18,581 bases of DNA from Dunaliella salina (Eukaryota; Chlorophyta; Chlorophyceae; Chlamydomonadales; Dunaliellaceae), in NCBI GenBank assembly GCA_002284615.2, contig MU070433.1, forward strand, positions 64,819 to 83,399. The letters are read 5' to 3'. A model generated the notes under the pieces. That model saw only the letters and a list, made by a program, of their open reading frames with translations, did not search any database and had not been told where the DNA came from. The stretch's first letter is position 1; each line of letters begins with the position of its first letter. This document shows, one piece after another, positions 9,564 to 17,412 of the stretch. The position numbers were made by a program, and so were the translations under genes.

Positions 9564-9643
9564 ATCAATTAAGGAAGAGGAGACACATTGGCTCAAAAAA
9601 GAGCCGTGTGTCCCCTCCACCACAAAGTATGAAAAAGAGAATG

Positions 9644-10447
9644 CTAATGTGGATCTGGAGGGTTACTAGAAGCACCTGGCTCCAGAACCTGGCTGGGGGA
9701 GGTATTCTCGTTTTCAATGGCGCGGCGTGTGGTGACAAGTTTGTGGGCATATTGAACAGAATGGGCATGAAGTTGTTGAGCAAGCTTCGTGGCACGCTGA
9801 TGATCCAATCCTAGTTGTTTGAATTGCTTCAGGGTATGCTCAGCGTAAATAATTCCACCTACACCCAGGAGAATAGGGTGAATTGTAACAGCTTTAGCGT
9901 TGATAAGTTTACAAAGGCCTGCATGCTGCTGCTTTGCTGCGTTCAACTGATGCTCTGGCCCTGTGTCTTCACAGAACTTGATTTCTATTAGGTGCACATG
10001 GCGTTCATTCGCATAAAGTTCATGGGATTGTCTCATGCGGCTAGTTCTGGTGGTCCTCCGTGAGGAGCTGCGCATAGCGTGATGGGAATGGGTAGGAGAA
10101 ACACCGGTAGAAGTATGTTTGGCATTAAAAGGGGTGATCAAAACAGCATCTGGTCGACTGGAGTTGAGTTTTTTCCTCTCTGGAAGATTACGAGGGAAGA
10201 GGTAAGCAGGTAAAGTTCTATTTGAGGCATGTGTAGGGAGTTGGAGGTTGTGTTGAGCAAGCTTAAAATCGCTTCCTATGTCTGTATAGACCAGGCCTGC
10301 CCCTACAAGGCATTTGCTGAGGGCTGTTGTAATTATTCTGCCTGCAATGTTATGGCGTTCAGTTTTCATGTTGGAAATGATATGGTTTTGGCAGCCTGAG
10401 AGCATGTGTAGTGCGCTATCCAAATGATGGCAGCCTGAGAGGGGTCA
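9644..10447 (-). pseudogene. Zinc motif and PD-(D/E)XK-like nuclease of E3 (copy 2)
   Basis: Reading down from 10447, a TGA (10445-10447) stands where the first zinc Cys is expected. PLSGCHHLDSALHMLSGC follows, so the motif was probably CPLxGC...H...C. Next come TERHNIAGRIITTALSKC and SRPDAVLITPF (RPD at 10148-10156). A basic insert (SSSRRTTRTSRMRQ) follows, then HVHLIEIKFCEDTGPEHQL (EIK at 9977-9985), KQQHAGLCKL, ILLGVGGIIYAEHTL and the C-terminal tail ASSNPPDPH. The RPD and EIK boxes are intact and match the active-site pattern of restriction-like endonucleases that nick the target in R2-type and Dualen-type LINEs. Between RPD and EIK this copy is longer than E2 because of the basic insert. 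The stop at the zinc Cys and an upstream frameshift make it a pseudogene. Confidence 0.7.
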
Positions 10448-10466
10448 AGATGGATCAGTTGGCCTT

Positions 10467-11468
10467 TTAAAACGTACTGCATGTTTTTGGTTGTAGAGGG
10501 TGCCTGTAGTACTGCAGGATGGTACGCTTCATGGGTACAGAAATGTTGGGCATATTTCTGAAGGCATTGCTGATTTTTTTATCTACTCGCGGTAACAAGT
10601 TTTGATGGCAAGAGTAGTAGCCTGTTTTGGCATTGGCATATCCAAGCTTGTGTTTGGAATGCATGTGGGATTTGAGGGCATCTTGAAGATTGGGGAAATA
10701 GGTGAGCTTGTGGGCGGGTGGTGGACCCGCAGATGTGCCTGCAGCATGCACTCTTTCTTCCTTGGCTAACCAGAACATGTTTGTAAATGGATTTCCACCA
10801 GGACCTGCACCAGGAATCTTGGTGTCTGCCACGCAGTTCTGGGCTTGCTTTGCCTGATGTTTTGCAATAGCATCTGGACATTCATTTCCAAGGATGCCAG
10901 CGTGGGACTTCACCATGTAAATTCAAATTTTGGTACGGAAGTCTCTAATGAGAGTTAGTATCATTTTAAGGACGTCTGGTTGGATATGACTCAGGTGTTT
11001 CTCAGTGTAAAGGAGTTGTTTACAAATTTGTTCAAGAGAGGTGAGGCTGTCTGATGCAATGTCTGCATGTTTGGTCATGATAGCAGCAGCAATTGCTGCC
11101 AATTCAGCTCTAGTGATGGTTTTAATAATCCCAGCACCGTTAGGTTCTATAAAGTTCTTGCTGTCAGTGAACGGGCAGTAGACGCCTGCTCCAATTTCTT
11201 GCTTACCGTTACGGACAAGGCAGCTGCCAACTGTGTATGCCCATGTTCTCCAATCAGCAACTTTGAGAGTTAGAATAGCACTGGATTTGCTGGGCACCGA
11301 GTCTGTTTCTTGGACGATCATGTGTGGATTTTTAGGGTGTTTGGAGGCGTGTTGTTTGTCCAATGGGAGGCGTTCCAGTTTATTGAAAACTGGCATGTGA
11401 GCATGCATGGAATTTAGTACAGGGTGGCTGCTGACATTCGTCAGCTTCCACTGTGTGGCTTCTTTCAA
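10467..11468 (-). pseudogene. RNase H type 1 region of E3 (copy 2)
   Basis: DWRTWAYTVGSCLVRNG is the first RNase H strand, but the expected YTDGS reads YTVGS (codon at 11229-11231), so the first catalytic Asp is lost. The other boxes are present: TRAELAAIAAAI (Glu), IASDSLTSL (Asp) and VKSHAGILGNECPD (His and last Asp, 10872-10904). A TGA at 10923-10925 interrupts the frame just before the last box. The segments on each side are in the same frame, so it is a single nonsense change. Downstream the region continues through YFPNLQDALKSHMHSKHKLGYAN to a frameshift before the zinc motif. In a retroelement, RNase H removes RNA from the RNA:DNA hybrid. Upstream it joins the methyltransferase-like region directly, with no RT. 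Confidence 0.85.
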
Positions 11469-11582
11469 ATCTCCTTTCAGGCCTTGTAGCCAGTCTTTGT
11501 TATGGTTGTTGAGATGAACTCGAGCAGTGTTCCGAACAGCAAAGATACGAAGGTCCCAGGTATGCTGAGGTAGAGGTACCTC

Positions 11583-12337
11583 TTAATTAGGGCAGGATTG
11601 AGGGGCACTGTAACCAATTTTTTTGCGAGGTATGGTGCCGAGGTCGTAACAGACGTGGGGGTAGGCAGTGACAAGTTTGAAGTAGGGGTTGGTTATCAAA
11701 TCCTTATTCCAAGCCGGAAGGAACATGAATGTAGCAGTAGCTTCTGTGTTGAGAATGGCAGATTAAATGGCATGTTGCAAAGCTTGGGTCATGATTCCCT
11801 AATCATAAATGGGATGGCAGACTGAGAAGCCTGAGAATTTGGATGAGAAGGCGTTATGTATAGCACCAAAAAAAGTGTCTCGGGAGTGCGACTCCGATAA
11901 TTCTGGTATTGTGGGTTGTGGTCTAGTGGGGAGGCCATTTTTTCTTGGGTCACCAAAGCCCATTTTTGGAGGGCAGTATGAATGTGAGTTGGAAGGGCTC
12001 GTGAGAAAGAGTCTTTGATCTCCTTGCTAGAGTACTTTCTTTCAAGCATGGATTTGCGGGAAAGAAGCCCTTGCAGCTCAGTAGCAAAGCTGCCAGGAGC
12101 TGGTATTATTTTCTCGTGCATGCCAGCAAGCTTTGCCCCATTAAAAGCCATGTAGAGGATTTGGAAGCGGTTTGGGGACATCATACCAACACACTTGCCT
12201 TGCGTATTGTAGATGCAAGCCATGTGCGCCGTGTATATTTCTGGGAGAACGAGGGGGGAAGGAGTAGGAGGGAAATGGCTGTGGGATCCTGTATCAGATG
12301 ATGCTAAATAAGGGGATTGCTGATCTGCATACTTCAC
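11583..12337 (-). pseudogene. Conserved module and PCIF1-like methyltransferase region of E3
   Basis: The 5' part holds HMACIYNTQGKCVGMMSPNRF, shared with E4 (ACIYNAYGKCVGML). Next comes THIHTALQKWALVTQEKMASPLD, which aligns with the FxxPL entry segment of the PCIF1-like methyltransferase fold. After a frameshift near 11890, DTFFGAIHNAFSS and GFSVCHPIYD follow. The site corresponding to NPPF reads CHPI (11808-11819) and is followed by a TAG (11799-11801). The frame then gives MTQALQHAI, TATFMFLPAWNKD and a segment ending at a TAA (11583-11585). The order F..PL, FGA, (N)PP, FM.LP.W is the family's pattern. No function is expected from this copy. The assignment rests on motif order recognised by eye and on the parallel in E4. 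Confidence 0.5.
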
Positions 12338-12381
12338 GAGGTCAACCTCGCGCAGCCAATATTCGCATAAGCCTGTGGGTT

Positions 12382-13012
12382 TTATGCTGCTTGTGGATTA
12401 GTGGGGTGTATCAAATGTGACTTTGTTGCGCAATTCTGTGTCCAATTTCTGCTGCCATACATTGGTTTCATTAGGTATTGCAAAGCCCTGTCTTTCCAGA
12501 TTTGAGAGGGTAGAATCTGCTGTGGGTGTTGAGAGGTTGGGCTCGCTCTGTTGTGCTTCGAACTTAAGCAAGCACTCTTTAAATTTGGGCCATGTCTCCT
12601 GATTCCCAGGAGGGCTTCCAAGTGACCCTCCTGAGTTCTTGTTTAGTCTGTTGCTCTCTATCAAATTTTTTAGCATCATTTAGGTTTGCACAGGCGGGAC
12701 GTGCCCATGTGTAAGCTGTTGCAATCTTGTCTTTGTTCATCCGAGTAGCATCCAAGCTCCTTCATGCATTCCTAATGGTACGTTCGGTGGCACACAAACA
12801 TACATATCAGGAAGTGGATGCTCCAAGGTTCCAGTTTCATAACTTAGGTAGTAATTGTATATTTGGCAGCAGGCACACTCAATATCAGTGCGAGCAGCAG
12901 GTGAGACATCTTGAGGCACAAGGTTAGCTTGTTGGAAAAGTGGTAGAGCCCATTTTTCAATCATCGTAGGTGCGTAATGGGTATGGTATCGCACTTGGAG
13001 GTGGGCGGGGGA
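12382..13012 (-). pseudogene. PHD-finger remnant and following linker of E3
   Basis: Frame pieces give TMIEKWALPLFQQ, then CACC (12866-12877), then after a frameshift VCHRTYH. A TAG at 12772-12774 stands where E4 has Trp (HWDC), followed by ECMKELGC. Compared with the complete C4HC3 finger in E4, the Cys pairs and the H..C step are still visible but are broken by the frameshift and the nonsense codon. Further on, 12398-12679 encodes an acidic to polar linker ending NLERQGFAIP and LRNKVTFDTP. E4 has NQGFEGNPQ and IRKNVTFDFQ at the same place, so the linker is shared. PHD fingers usually bind histone tails, which would suit chromatin targeting. Confidence 0.5.
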
Positions 13013-14369
13013 GCTTGATTGTTCTCTTGTTCTTTGCAAAAAACCTCCAATCATCTATGTAAGTAATATCTAAATCATGGTAGAAGATAGAACTGACAGC
13101 ATGGCTAGCAGTAGTCTCTTTAGCAAGTTTCTCGGCTGTGTTTTTCCTATAGTTCCAGACTTTTGTGCCTTGGGAAAGCGAGCTTAGAGAGTGGATAGCT
13201 GGGGAAATGATCTCTCTGTCTGTGTGGAGCAATTGTTGCCTCTTCTTTCTGGGTCTGTTTGTTTGGGTATTTAGGCTGAGCGGAGTATGAGTTTGTGACT
13301 GAGAGTCGAGACAGTCATCTGTCTGCTGTTGGTGGTTTGTGCTAGGGGAGTTAAGTTGTGTAGTGATATGGTGAGCAGTGCTCAGACAAGCATGTGCATA
13401 TCTATCATTTGGGCTAGTTTGGCTGATTTGGGGTGTGGAAAAGGAGGAATTTCTCAATGCTGACCATGTACGTTTGCTTGGGGGCCCTTCTGCAGTTGTA
13501 CCTTGTTCAGCAGGAGCCAGAGTATCCAGGCTTGCAGTGGGTACGTATTCAAAGGGGTGAAGTGCTTGTGTGGGAGTCATGCTGTTAAGCTTTGGATTGA
13601 GTTCTTTTGCTGAGCAGCTCCTCCAGTGATTGTATATCCATTTCACTCGAGACTTGTTGTGTGTACAAAGGTAGCTCCTTGCATTTACCAAGACATTTAA
13701 TGGGTGTGGGATGGTTGACTGCACGTCTGAGGCGGCGTCCGGTGTGTTCATGGGTGTAGAAAGACGTGGAACGAGGCTGTGGCGGGAGCACTGCTTTAGA
13801 AAGGGGGATAAAGCAGGGTTAAGGGCTTGTTGGTCGGAAAACCTGGGTGTGGGGGGGCTGTTCCCCACCCGTGCTTGTGTTGGTAAGGCCACTCACATGT
13901 GTGTACGATGGTAAACTGGGAGGGTGTTTGCTTCAGTGCTTTTGTAGGCAATGATCTTTTGGATAGAGGGTGTGTTCAATTCTTGTTGTGGGGCAAGGTT
14001 GACAAGAGCTGCCAGCCTGTTAAGCGCAATTTTACATTTATTGTTCACCTTGGGGTGTTTAGCCTGAAGTTGAGAAACTGAGATGATGTAAGTTTTGCAA
14101 GGAGATGTAAGCTCGTGTAGCCCACTGATTCCCATATTCAGCAGATGTTGCATGATGCAAGTGACGAGAGTAGGGAGATTGTGTGGAGGTGGCTTGTGCA
14201 AGGTAAGGGCCTCACAAATGTGCTCTAGCTCCTCCTTGAACATACTAGTGCCATTTTTCACGAGATGGAGCTTGCTGGAATGGATGCTAGTGAGCTGGCG
14301 AGCGCGCATGTTAAAGTTGAGCTGACGTTTAACGTGCAGATTTGTTCCTTTTCGTTTGGTGAGGTAGGT
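12957..14369 (-). pseudogene. N-terminal module and S/T/P/Q-rich linker of the E3 polyprotein
   Basis: An open frame starts after a TGA near 14370 and reads ETYLTKRKGTNLHVKRQLNF before the first ATG at 14307-14309. One TGA at 13893-13895 interrupts it, and it continues in the same frame to a stop at 12957, so about 470 codons carry a single nonsense change. The first 140 residues look folded (FKEELEHICEALTLHKPPP, LVTCIMQHLLNMGISGLHEL, ALNRLAALVNLAPQQE). About 200 residues rich in Ser, Thr, Pro, Gln and Asn follow. The end is ordered again (KVWNYRKNTAEKLAKE, YIDDWRFFAKNKRTIKLPRP). I do not recognise a named domain. It could be a nucleic-acid-binding or protein-interaction region of the element's protein. 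A frameshift near 12957 leads into the PHD region. Confidence 0.5.
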
Positions 14370-14394
14370 TTCAGATCAAATATTTAGGTTTAGG

Positions 14395-14573
14395 CAGCTT
14401 TAGCGTTAATAAGTGTACAAAGGTCTGTATGCTGCTGCTTTGCTGCATTTAAATGATACTCTGGCCTTGTGTCTTCACAGAACTTGATTTCTATTAGGTG
14501 CACATGGCGTTCATTTGCAAAAAGTTCATGGGGTTGTCTCATGCGGCTAGTCCTGGTGGTCCTCCGTGAGGAC
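14395..14573 (-). repeat. 179-bp extra copy of the E3 nuclease segment
   Basis: This aligns without gaps to 7841-8019 (and 9889-10067), with about 13 differences in the first 178 bases, and both edges are abrupt. It encodes RRTTRTSRMRQPHELFANERHVHLIEIKFCEDT and LNAAKQQHTDLC, the ExK part of the nuclease. Surrounding E4 and E3 sequences are much more diverged from each other, so this is a separate recent piece. It sits exactly at the 5' edge of E3. Confidence 0.8.
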
Positions 14574-15020
14574 TTTATTATATTTATTTGCTGTTTAAGG
14601 TTTATTCCTGAATTTTTCCAGAAGGAGTTGCTGATCTCTTTGTTTGCAAGTTGAGAGGTTAACATTGGGTTGCGTGATTCCGTGTTTGCTCTCAGAGCAG
14701 GCTGTTGGTTTGTGGTATGGCATCATTAAGTTTTGCCATCTCTGGTAGTGGTAGCCAGAGGTGTCAGCAGAGCCGAGCTTGTGTTTCTTGTGCATGTGTG
14801 CTTTAAGTTTATCGTTGAGGTTGCTGAGGTAGTGCATGGGGAAAGCGTGGGAGCGGTGTACGCCTTCGTCTCGTGAGGAGGAGGTCTTCAATGAAAGCCA
14901 ACAGAAATTGTGGAAAGTGTCCCTGGCATCTGGAAATACAATGTCTATGGTGTCTGAGAGGGCTGCAGAGCGGGCGCAAGCATCAGCCCCCTCATTTCCT
15001 ATAATGCCAGAGTGGGCTTC

Positions 15021-15030
15021 GACTTTGTAA
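15021..15030. repeat. Target-site duplication of the SINE, left copy
   Basis: GACTTTGTAA, identical to 15253-15262. The flanking bases differ on both sides, so the duplication is exactly 10 bp. Confidence 0.85.
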
Positions 15031-15252
15031 TGGAAAATGGAAAATGGAAAATCTAGCGGGACCGGCCCCCAAGCATCACGGAAGGAACAACCTTGCTGCG
15101 AACAACGTATTGAACCTCCAAAGGTCCGCCCACCCGGGCTCGAACCCGGGACCACCTCCGTCTCTGAAGGCTCTCAAGAGAGGCGCAACTGCTGGACCAC
15201 GCAGAATCCTCGAACCCCAGTTTTTCGGGGACCCCTGGTCGAGGCTTTTGCG
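15031..15252 (-). mobile_element. tRNA-derived SINE, 222 bp
   Basis: On the minus strand it starts CGCAAAAGCCTCGACC. A pol III A box, TGGTCCAGCAGTTG, lies at 15186-15199. A B box, GGTTCGAGCC, lies at 15137-15146 between CCCGGG arms. The spacing between boxes, about 53 bases, fits a tRNA with a long variable arm (Leu or Ser type). A tRNA-unrelated body follows, and the 3' end is three ATTTTCC repeats at 15032-15052. Perfect 10-bp target duplications flank it, and it interrupts the RNase H frame of E4. It would be moved by a LINE protein acting in trans. I cannot tell which LINE, since E1's GATT-type tail differs. Confidence 0.85.
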
Positions 15253-15262
15253 GACTTTGTAA
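15253..15262. repeat. Target-site duplication of the SINE, right copy
   Basis: GACTTTGTAA, identical to 15021-15030. On the minus strand it encodes the Tyr-Lys-Val step of the RNase H region just before the His box. Confidence 0.85.
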
Positions 15263-15849
15263 AATTGAATAGGCTGAGGTGAGTGTTCTCGTATGGTTGA
15301 TATTGCATGAATGAGCTCTGCGTATAGGTGATACCTCATGTGCATTGGATTAAGGATTTGATTTGAAATCTGGAAGAGGCAGGATGCACTATCGTTGGCA
15401 ATTTTAGTTTGCTTGTTTGGAGTGCCACAAAAATACCCACAAGTTCTGCCCTAGTGATGGTTTTGGTAGGCCCATGGCCATTGGGTTTTATGTGCAGTTG
15501 TAAACGTTGGGAGGGTTGAGTAGTGTCCCTTCCCGGTTTGTAAACAGCTGAACCAGAAAGTGGTGGGAAGTCGTCATCTTTGTGTTTAAAAACACTGCCA
15601 TCAGTGTAGGTGATTTTCCTCCAGTCCTTGACTTCAGGTGTGAACATCTTTTTGTAGTTGGTAGGGGTGAAGGCTGCCCTTTTTTGTGGGCATTTGTGTG
15701 AACAGTTATGCATGTCAGAGGGAAGTGATTTGAATTTTTGTTTCCAATTTTTGATGCTAGGTGTTGGTGGGTACGCAGTGGCGTGGCTGGATTTGGAGGA
15801 TCCAAGGGCAGCCAACAGGCTGGTACATCTTGCTGAAGAGTTGGAACCA

Positions 15850-16345
15850 GTTTTTGTTTTGCGTTATCGAGCATCACTCTAGCATTAGGATTCCACACAA
15901 CGATAAGTTGCATAGGATATGAAGGTGGAGTGGGACTGGGTATGGTATCAAACCAGTATTGGGGTGCCTGGAATTGGATGTTTCTGGCAGGGAATTTGGC
16001 AAGCACTTTTGCAAGATCTGGGTACTGGCTAAGCCAACTCATATAAGCGTTACAGCTGAAGCCTCCCCAATGGGGCAGGAGCATGAAGGTGGCAACCGGG
16101 TCTATGGTTTGTAGGGAGGAGTGCACTGCGCGGCGCACGATTTTGAACATTACCACGTCCTCATGTGGGGGATGGCAGAAGGAGAAGCCAGTGTGGCGCA
16201 CAGAGAGGGCGTCTGTGTGCGCTCCAAAGACCTGGTCTTGGTAGTTTGTGCTGAAATAGGTGTTGTATGTCTCGCCAAATTCAAGGGGGTTGGAAAATCT
16301 CTCTGTGGAGACCATGCACCATTTATGCAGAGCTAATCAGATGTG
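15850..16345 (-). pseudogene. PCIF1-like methyltransferase region of E4
   Basis: One long frame gives LHKWCMVSTERFSNPLEFGETY, QDQVFGAHTDALSV, GFSFCHPPHEDVVMF, a helix (VRRAVHSSLQ), ATFMLLPHWGGFS and a C-terminal part with FQAPQYWFD and LIVVWNPNARV. The order F.NPL, FG, (N)PP, FM.LP.W resembles PCIF1, the N6-methyladenosine methyltransferase that acts on cap-adjacent adenosine. There NPPF is the catalytic motif. Here the site reads CHPPH (16166-16177), so the catalytic Asn is His. E3 has CHPI at the same place, so the change may belong to this lineage. Activity cannot be assumed; the domain might only bind RNA, DNA or SAM. A frame change follows before RNase H. The Rossmann-type assignment is by motif only. 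Confidence 0.5.
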
Positions 16346-16356
16346 GGGTGGTGTGG

Positions 16357-16866
16357 TCAGCGTGTTGGAAGTGTGGAGCTTTCTGCCCTTGGCTGAGAGG
16401 TCTTTTTGTTGAGCCTTTTGTCCATAGAGCAGTCCCATGATTTCAGTTGCTGGATCCTGGACAGGTGGTTGAACGGTGGCATGGATGCCTGCACTTTTGG
16501 CTGTTTCATAGGCTTAAGCAGGGACACGAGCCTGTCTACAGTGAGCATGCCGACGCACTTGCCATAGGCATTGTAGATACAGGCGCATTCAGTGGCAACC
16601 ACCTCCGACATTTGTGATTGCATGGCAAACTCATCAAATGTGTCAGGGCGAAGAGGTTCCTTCAAGAGATCAACACTTATAATGATAATACCACATTGCC
16701 GCGTTGGCATGATATCTGTCTGGGGGTTGATGGCTTGGAAGTCAAAGGTGACATTCTTGCGAATGGCGCAGCTGGTTGTTGAAAGCCATCTAGAGTCAGA
16801 TAGGCTCTGAGGGTTGCCTTCGAAGCCTTGGTTAACAAAATTGTTTTGGTCTACATCATTGTCTCA
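16357..16866 (-). pseudogene. Conserved GKCVGM module of E4
   Basis: After a TGA near 16865, the frame reads DNDVDQNNFVNQGFEGN, SCAIRKNVTFDFQAINPQTD, MPTRQCGIIIISVDLLKE, then ECACIYNAYGKCVGMLTVDRL and a charged tail (DCSMDKRLNKKTSQ), ending at a stop at 16357. E3 has the same blocks in the same order (LRNKVTFDTP, ACIYNTQGKCVGMMSPNRF). I do not recognise a named domain. Its conservation between two diverged copies implies a real function, and the position just before the methyltransferase fold suggests it may be that domain's N-terminal extension. Confidence 0.5.
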
Positions 16867-16940
16867 GGAGTCTTCTGTTAGTTCTGGTCCTTCCTCCAAG
16901 TCAAAGGCTGCACATGAGCATCTAAGTCTGGGTGCATTTG

Positions 16941-17345
16941 TTACGTATCAGCAGTTTCCCTTTTAGGATGCCATTCCACATAAATCATTTCGCAATCTTC
17001 AGAGAAGTTGAACCTTTCCGCTTTTTGGGAGCCTGACAGGGAGGCGCATACAGGACAGTCGCAGTGCTCATTTGGTTTGTCCAGTGCCTGTTCATTTTGG
17101 GAGCATGCTTTGAAATCTATGAGACAGTCCCAGTGGTATATGCGGTGGCAGGTATCACAGGTGTGCATGTCTCTGTGGATTTGAATTTTAAAGGTGAGTT
17201 CTTTGCTTAATGGGGCTCCAGCAGAGCTGGCAGCATGGGCCTAGTTTGGTTCTCCTTGGTACATGCTTTGAATAGGCCACTTTCAGCCCGTCATTTTTGA
17301 AAATGGGCAAAGCCCATTTTTCAATGGTGTTGCCAGCCCAAAATT
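16941..17345 (-). pseudogene. PHD finger of E4
   Basis: NTIEKWALPIFKNDG leads into GPCCQLCW (first pair, CQLC at 17221-17232). A frameshift follows near 17185, then HTCDTCHRIYHWDCL (CDTC at 17148-17159, HWDC at 17124-17135) and EHCDCPVCASLSG (CDCPVC at 17046-17063). The spacing is C-x2-C, C-x2-C, H-x2-C, C-x2-C, that is C4HC3, a PHD finger. PHD fingers bind histone H3 tails, often at Lys4. The product then ends in an acidic segment (EDCEMIYVEW). It was probably used for target choice or chromatin contact of the retroelement protein. E3 carries the same finger in worse condition. Confidence 0.6.
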
Positions 17346-17412
17346 TTTAGTATCACATGGTCATAGCGGAAAATGGTGTTGCTAGCTTCAACTGCACTTA
17401 ACGCAGTAGACA

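Larger units (their letters stand above)
9564..11610. repeat. 2,047-bp exact direct repeat, copy 2
   Basis: Partner of 7516-9562. On its right side it continues without a break into the methyltransferase-like region of E3 (TAACCAATTTTTTTGCG). On the left it ends at the N. Copy 2 therefore joins the 5' part of the polyprotein, while copy 1 joins the 3' flank. Confidence 0.95.
7516..14394 (-). mobile_element. E3: PHD / PCIF1-like / RNase H / nuclease polyprotein element
   Basis: A single reading direction on the minus strand carries, in order: an N-terminal module (from about 14369), a low-complexity linker, a PHD remnant, a conserved ACIYN..GKCVGM module, a methyltransferase-like fold, RNase H, a zinc motif and a PD-(D/E)XK-like nuclease. 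A 3' hairpin lies 18 bp before the boundary at 7516. No RT lies between the methyltransferase and RNase H, or anywhere else inside it. The real length is probably about 4.8 kb, because 2,047 bp are duplicated at the N (see the repeat entries). All parts are broken by stops or frameshifts. Both edges are inferred from where homology stops, and I see no target-site duplication. Confidence 0.65.
14595..15815 (-). pseudogene. RNase H type 1 region of E4, split by a SINE
   Basis: DWRKITYTDGSVFKHKDDD has an intact first Asp (YTDGS at 15594-15608). TITRAELVGIFVAL carries the Glu. A frameshift near 15400 leads to IANDSASCLFQ with the second Asp. The frame then reads PIQFYKV, where a SINE is inserted. 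Past the SINE it resumes with EAHSGIIGNEGAD (14982-15014), the His box. Removing the SINE plus one target duplication leaves the two halves in the same frame. All catalytic residues are therefore present, unlike E3, which lacks the first Asp. After RNase H the sequence continues through LSNLNDKLKAHMHKKHKLG to about 14595. The protein would degrade RNA in RNA:DNA hybrids. The frameshift and the SINE make it a pseudogene. Confidence 0.85.
14574..17400 (-). mobile_element. E4: older relative of E3, truncated at both ends
   Basis: The minus strand carries IEKWALPIF, a complete PHD finger, an ACIYNAYGKCVGM module, a PCIF1-like methyltransferase region and RNase H, in the same order as E3. It starts at about 17400, against E5 on the opposite strand. 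It ends just after the HKKHKLG segment that follows RNase H, before any zinc motif or nuclease. Protein similarity to E3 is moderate, so it is an older or different subfamily. A SINE is inserted in its RNase H. Confidence 0.7.

Noticed and set aside
9429..9623. A frame reading across the N at 9563
   Set aside because: It fuses the 3' hairpin region of one block copy to the methyltransferase tail of the other, and is most likely produced by the assembly join.
15121..15200. A functional tRNA gene on the minus strand
   Set aside because: A and B boxes are present, but no acceptor stem or regular cloverleaf can be drawn. The unit has a tRNA-unrelated body, a tandem tail and target duplications, so it is a SINE.
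15850..16345. Reading the E4 methyltransferase-like region as a phage-type Dam methylase
   Set aside because: The order of F.NPL, FG, PP and LP.W fits PCIF1 better than the DPPW-type layout of phage adenine methylases. Still, no search was possible.
17299..17322. Hairpin GAAAATGGGC-AAA-GCCCATTTTTC
   Set aside because: It lies inside the E4 coding segment for EKWALPIFK, and the same codons recur in E3 without the palindrome. It is probably coincidental rather than a terminator or regulatory site.
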